DNA of 64,000 bases from Cyathus striatus. Taxonomy: Eukaryota > Basidiomycota > Agaricomycetes > Agaricales > Nidulariaceae. Within the stretch, counting starts at the first letter, position 1. The number at the start of each line of letters is the position of its first letter. A model generated the notes under the pieces. The model saw only the letters and a program-made list of their open reading frames with translations. It had not been told where the DNA came from and ran no database searches. Where the stretch lies: contig JAOVFP010000024.1 of the NCBI GenBank assembly GCA_025738555.1, forward strand, positions 186,001-250,000, written 5' to 3'. Both the position numbers and the translations under genes were made by a program. Shown piece after piece: positions 59,171 through 64,000 of the stretch.

Positions 59171-62100
59171 ATGCCTCTTCCTGTGCCCTTCCCCGCTGAC
59201 CACGTCCCCAACGATGCCCCGCCCGACAACGACGACGACGACGTGACGCTAGACTACCTTCGCGTCTCTGGACGCCCGACGCCGCCTCGCCCTCCGCGCA
59301 CGCTGCCCCTGGGGGACACTCCGTCGACGCACGCTCCCCTGCGACCACGTGCTGGGACTGGTCAGGGCTCTGAGGCTGAGTGGCAGGTGCAGTCGTCGAT
59401 GGCCCCCGTGTGCTCGCCTGACTCCCCGCGCAGCACCGACTCCGCCCTAAACCCTCTCCCAGATCCCGCTCTGTTTCCCCACCCATATCCATATCCCTTT
59501 CGCCGTCCCTCCCACCATCTCTCCTCCCTCCCTGCCCTCTCGTCCCCCGGCTCCTCCTCCGCCTCCACCCGCTCCTCCGCACACACCAGCTCCGGCAGCG
59601 CCCTCGCCTTTGCCGACTTCTCTGCCCACGTCCACGACCCCTCCTCCGAAGACGATCCCACGCTGGCTGTCGGCATCACCTCCCACTCCCTCGCCCGCAT
59701 CCTTGCACATGTCCCCTCCCCGTCCCTAGACCCTCCCCGCTGGTCCCCCGACCATCCAGTCCATGCCCGCTCCAGGTCCTCGTCCCCAGGGATCCCCACC
59801 CCCCCAATGCTCACCCACAAGCCAAGCTACGACATGAGTTGGCACAGAGACGACCTCGCCCCCAGTGAGGATGAAACTGACGACGACCATCCTCTGGGTG
59901 ACGACCCTGCCCAGAATGACGACGAGAACGACGACGAGCGAACCTCTGCCGCTGTCATTGCAGAGGAAGGCCGTGGCCTGATCGTGCAGGCAGATAGCAC
60001 GCCCATAGTACAGCTTCATGTCCATCCAGGTGTGTGTTCTTCTCCCCTCCCCCTCATATGTCGTTTTCACCCTCACCATCATCAGGAACTACACATCTTC
60101 TCATCGGATCTTCCGTCACCCCCAATTCCGTCCCTACCTTCTTGACCTCCACCATACCGCATATCTGCACAACCCTTCTCGCCCTCGACATTTCTGCCAA
60201 CTTTCTCGGCGCTCTTCCACCCGTGCTTGGGGTCTGTGAAAACCTCGAGGAGCTCAATGTCGCCTCAAATCCCCTTCGCGTTCTCCCCGTGTTTCTTGCC
60301 GATTTGACCAGCCTGCGAGTGTTAATAGCCGACGCTACAGGCATTAGTACTCTCCCAGACGCGTTGGTGGACCTCGACAAGTTGCACACAATTAGCGTCA
60401 AGCGCAATAAAATGCATTCGCTCCCTAGTTGGCTGTGCCTGCTCCCTGCCCTGCAGACTCTGTGCGTCGATGGGAATCCCTTCCAGGGTCCCTGGAAAGC
60501 CCTTGTGGACCCGCTTCTAAGCAAAGCTCCCTCAACTCCAGCATATCCTCCCTCGACACCTATCTTCCCTCCACAACAGGGAATCGTTCCGGACTCGGAA
60601 ACTGACACCACCGACATTGACGATCTGTCTGATCACGATGCAAGTCCCAGTCAAAATGACTTTATTCAGCCAGCGGAAGACGAAGATCATACCATCACAC
60701 CCGACCGCGGTCCCATTCTTGGGCGATCAGTCACCTCGCCCTATCCCACCAATCACGCTACACCTCCAATTCCACCTCCCAAGGGAGCTTTGACCCGTAC
60801 GCGCACAACACCCAGTCGCGCTTACTTTGATCAGACGCGCGCAAAAAATGCAACCTCTACCGTCAACAACCGAACACCTCTGGCCAGCAAACAACAGGAA
60901 GATCCTGGCTATTTCGGAGATCATGAACTCCGAAAGATGAAAAGTGCCGGTGATCTACGCCGGGGAAGCCAGCCGTCCCAGTTCTACCTGCACCTGCGGA
61001 TACCATGCCGTCCAGGCCTCAATACCAAATGTCTCAATCGAGCTCGAATCTTCTAAGCATGGGTACAGTGGATGAAGACAAGGTGTCTGCTGGAAAGCGT
61101 TTTGCCAGTCTGGGTCCGTCGTCTATGGGAGTGCCAGCTAGAGCACCTAATATGTCTAGGCCACAGCTCACTCAATCAATGTGGAACAGTGCTACTGAGA
61201 ATGAAAGGGGCTCTTCATCTAATCGCATGTCTTTCAATCGCACTTCAAGTGTTGCATCTAGTTTGCAAAAAGGTGCTACACCAGACGGCAGAGACGGGAA
61301 ACGGCAGCGTGCTTCCAGGGAAGGAAAAGAAAAGGGGAGCCGTTGGGGCTTTTTAAAGAAAATGTCTATGGGAAAGATGAAGGTCGATTCACCCTCTCCC
61401 CCACATCCCTCGCAGACCCGGTCTCCTCCAGTTAGCCGTCCTCAGACGTCGGCAGGCACTTCAGGTCCTTCGTCTTCCACCTCGTCTCCCATTCCTGATC
61501 GATTTAGTAAGGCGCCTCAAGTAGATCTTCGTTTCTCTACTACAGGCTTGGAGCCCTTTTCCCTTGTTACACCATCCTCTCCCCCGCAACTAACAAATGA
61601 ACCTTCAAAAGATTTACTTCAAGTCTCCAGTATTACCATACCTCCCCGCTCAGCTAGTCTTCTAGCGCCTCCTGTTTCTTCCCCACGCCCTTCCAAGCGC
61701 CGAAGTTTCCTCCCAGTAGATGCTCCAGGCGCTCTTACCCTCAATATACCCATACCAGAAGCTGCCCCAGATACAATTGCGATCTCTGGAGACGATGCGG
61801 GTGCCAGATTGTCAACTCCTAGTCCAGTAATCGATAGCGAGCAATATATTCGGCGTGAAGAAGAGCGTGCTCGGGAAGCTTATATGCGTGCTTTACGCTC
61901 TGTAATGGCGTATCTAAGGGATATGAATGATCTAAGTCTATCCCAGCAGGCAAACCCTCTTAGTATGTACGGAGCGGTAACAGAGGAGAATCCCAATGCA
62001 CGACCCAGGAGACCGACAGTGGTGGACGGTAGCCGCGAGGTATCGCTCGCGATGAGTGCTAGCTCTACTGACAGCTCGGGGCAATTGAGGTCGTCAGAGT

Positions 62101-63806
62101 CGATTTCAGCCTTGCGCAGTGGGTCATCTAGCAATACTTTGAGTGTTGCTACTACAGACAGCAATGGATCATCGTCTGAAGAACGGAAGTTCAAAAATGA
62201 TAAGGGGAAGCGAGCAATGGTAATCAAAGAGATTGTTTTGTAAGCTCATTATTTTCCTTTCCTCTGCTCTTATCTCATTTTTATATATAAAAATAGGACG
62301 GAACGCACGTATGTGAAAGGGTTGCAAGAGCTGATGGAAATTTATATCAAACCTGCATCAGTTCCGGTAAATCTGCTAAGTGGAGTCGGTTCCGGAAAAG
62401 ACAGCGTAGTTCCGATGCCTGAACGCAAAATTGTTTTTGGAGGGGTTGATGCCCTGTTCTCCTTTCACAAAGACAGCTTCCTTCCTGCTTTGGAGGTGGC
62501 AGCTGCACCTCTTATGAAGAGCTCTGCTGAAGTTGGAAGCATAGATGTAGAAGGTCAGCTATCGTCGGAAGTGGCAAAAGCCGTCGGGGAAATATTCCTT
62601 AAGCATGCAGCTTTCATGAGGATGTACTCTAGTTACATCAAGTTCGTATCTCTATTCTCTTCCCATGCATAATCGCTAATACGAGGTCAATAGTAACTTC
62701 GATAGTTCTGTGCAACGCGTTAAGTATTGGAGCTCTGACAAAAATACACCTCCAGCTGCCCCAATATCTTCTATTTCACCAGCTTCCAGCACCATTCAAC
62801 TCGCTGGTCTTGGTTTATCAATGTCAGCCATTAGTGCTCCGGGTGTTGTTCCTGAAGGTAGCCCATCTGCAACTGGTATACCGAACCTGTCTACAAGCCA
62901 GAAGAGAAGAATAAAATCTTACTTAAAACGGTGCCGCATGAATCCTCGTCATACGCAGTTAAACTTAGAGGGATACTTGCTTCTTCCTGTGCAACGAATA
63001 CCCAGGTATCGTTTGCTTGTAAGTAAACAATGTAACTTCAGCGCAACTATTGTTCATGGTATCTCCCACAGCTGGAAGAATTACTTAGAAGCACTCCTCC
63101 TCTTTATGAGTATATGGAAGATCCTCTGGAACGTGCGCTGACCGAGATATCGTCACTTGCAAATAATATGAATGAGGGCAAGCGAGAATCCGAGTCGCGT
63201 AGGAAGCTTGTGCAGTGGCAAACGCGGATAAGGGGACGGTTCCCTAGTCCGCTTGTTCAGCCGCATCGGTAAGTGTACGCTTCTATGCTTGTTTCAATTC
63301 TAACGATTATTAGCCGATTAATCATGGATGGTCCTCTGCTCCTTACTCGTGTGGTACGAAAAACAGTAGTATCTTTTGAAGCTATCAACGCGCAAGGAGA
63401 CGCATCTACTGTTCAAGTGGATTGTCTAGCCCCAGAATTAACGCCAAGGCCGTTGATTGGTATCTTGTGTAATGACCTTCTTGTATTATGCCGAGACCCA
63501 TCAGAAGGACAAGATCCAGCATCATTCGTCGACCTGTGGGCTGTTCTCCGGATGCAAACCCTTCCGCAACCCGCAAGCATCGTACACGGGAATGGTAAGC
63601 TGATAGTCGCTATCTGAAATTCTTGATCCTAACCCAAGATAGCGCTACGTCTTGTTGATAACAAGGCCATACTATACTTTGATGCTCCCTCGCCCTCCGA
63701 CGCATTAAACTGGTATAGAGGTTTGTTACATTCTACTGCTTTCATAAACCACTGGCTTAATTCCTCCTCAGCAATAAATCTTCACATACCAGCATCCAAG
63801 ACATAG
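59171..63806 (+). CDS. Leucine-rich-repeat RhoGEF (DH-PH)
   Basis: Large signalling protein. A disordered N-terminus (about residues 1-290) is followed by leucine-rich repeats: LALDISANFLGALPPVLGVC, ENLEELNVASNPLRVLPVFL, SLRVLIADATGISTLPDALV and LHTISVKRNKMHSLPSWLCL. A long Ser/Pro-rich linker follows. The frame then must change near 60962-60965 (run of four G), where an added G gives DLRRGKPAVPVLPAPAD. A DH domain begins ERTYVKGLQELMEIYIKPAS (62300) and runs through FLKHAAFMRMYSSYINNFDS to GYLLLPVQRIPRYRLLLEEL; a PH-like segment follows (LIMDGPLLLTRVVRKTVVSF, LIGILCNDLLVLC). The stop at 63806 follows NLHIPASKT. It would activate a Rho/Cdc42-type GTPase at a place set by the LRRs. The same LRR-plus-DH arrangement occurs in other fungi. 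Confidence 0.88.
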
Positions 63807-64000
63807 TTGCTAACTCTTCTCTCTCTTTAGTACATTAGATTTAAAGCCATGTGTCATTTATCTTTGTAAAACTGCTGTGCTGCATTTAGCGCGGTGTCCA
63901 TTCCTTCAATTTTTTTTACGTGAGCTTGTACGCATTTTCAGAATTCAACGGATTTTTTTTTTTTTGCATTATTATGTGTGACACTTAAGTATATAGGTTG
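63807..64000. other. 3' flank of the RhoGEF gene, window edge
   Basis: 194 bp, probably 3' UTR, with T-runs at 63949-63965. The last 20 bases resemble a motif at 47108-47128. Confidence 0.4.

Noticed and set aside
59136..59820. Long minus-strand frames of 148 and 152 codons
   Set aside because: They are antisense shadows of the GC-rich, low-complexity N-terminus of the RhoGEF.

Overview
This window is nuclear DNA of a filamentous basidiomycete, most likely an Agaricomycete with wood- or litter-decay enzymes. The signs are short (about 50 nt) introns in nearly every gene, orthologues of typical fungal proteins (saccharopine dehydrogenase, Imp1, Tim8, fungal septin, INO80 subunit Ies1, Elp4), and a GH3 beta-glucosidase with an N-terminal fungal cellulose-binding module (CBM1). 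No tRNA, rRNA, CRISPR array or bacterial-style operon was seen.

Left part, 1 to about 9,710: a repeat-rich, strongly CpG-poor block. It holds a decayed polysaccharide lyase family 8 fragment, a 5'-truncated non-LTR retrotransposon (RT tail plus RNase H), a copy of the ribosomal protein uS3 gene with intact splice sites but many Arg-to-Cys/His/Gln changes, a short tandem repeat with CAG runs, and a small complete LTR element (two 176-bp LTRs, 5-bp target duplication, polypurine tract). Nearly all differences between the two LTRs are TG/CA swaps at what must have been CpG sites, so the block looks methylated and deaminated at CpG. CpG density recovers abruptly at the stop codon of the first housekeeping gene (prohibitin PHB1).

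Right part, 9,710 to 64,000: gene-dense euchromatin, with genes on both strands and short gaps. In order: PHB1 (-), asparagine-synthetase-domain protein (-), 6-phosphogluconate dehydrogenase (-), oxysterol-binding protein with PH domain (+), CBM1-GH3 beta-glucosidase (+), mitochondrial aconitase of the Aco2 type (+), mitochondrial MutS homologue MSH1 (-), septin (+), MIT-domain protein (+), INO80 subunit Ies1 (-), alpha/beta-hydrolase with a long disordered N-terminus (-), F-box/LRR-like protein (-), AAAP amino-acid transporter (+), PlsC-type acyltransferase (+), Tim8 (-), a second Ies1-like gene (+), an unknown protein (-), LYS1 (-), TTC1-like TPR protein (+), IMP1 (-), ELP4 (+), and an LRR-RhoGEF (+).

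Shared themes: mitochondrial biogenesis and maintenance (PHB1, MSH1, TIM8, IMP1, an aconitase) and lysine synthesis by the aminoadipate route (LYS1, possibly the Aco2-type aconitase). The gene order looks like an ordinary fungal chromosome, not a dedicated cluster. The points most worth a second look are the CpG-decay footprint, including the captured uS3 copy; the Ies1 paralogue pair; the altered lipid-binding signature in the oxysterol-binding protein; a 9-nt micro-exon in the aconitase; and several one-base breaks, all at homopolymers, that look like sequence errors rather than true mutations.
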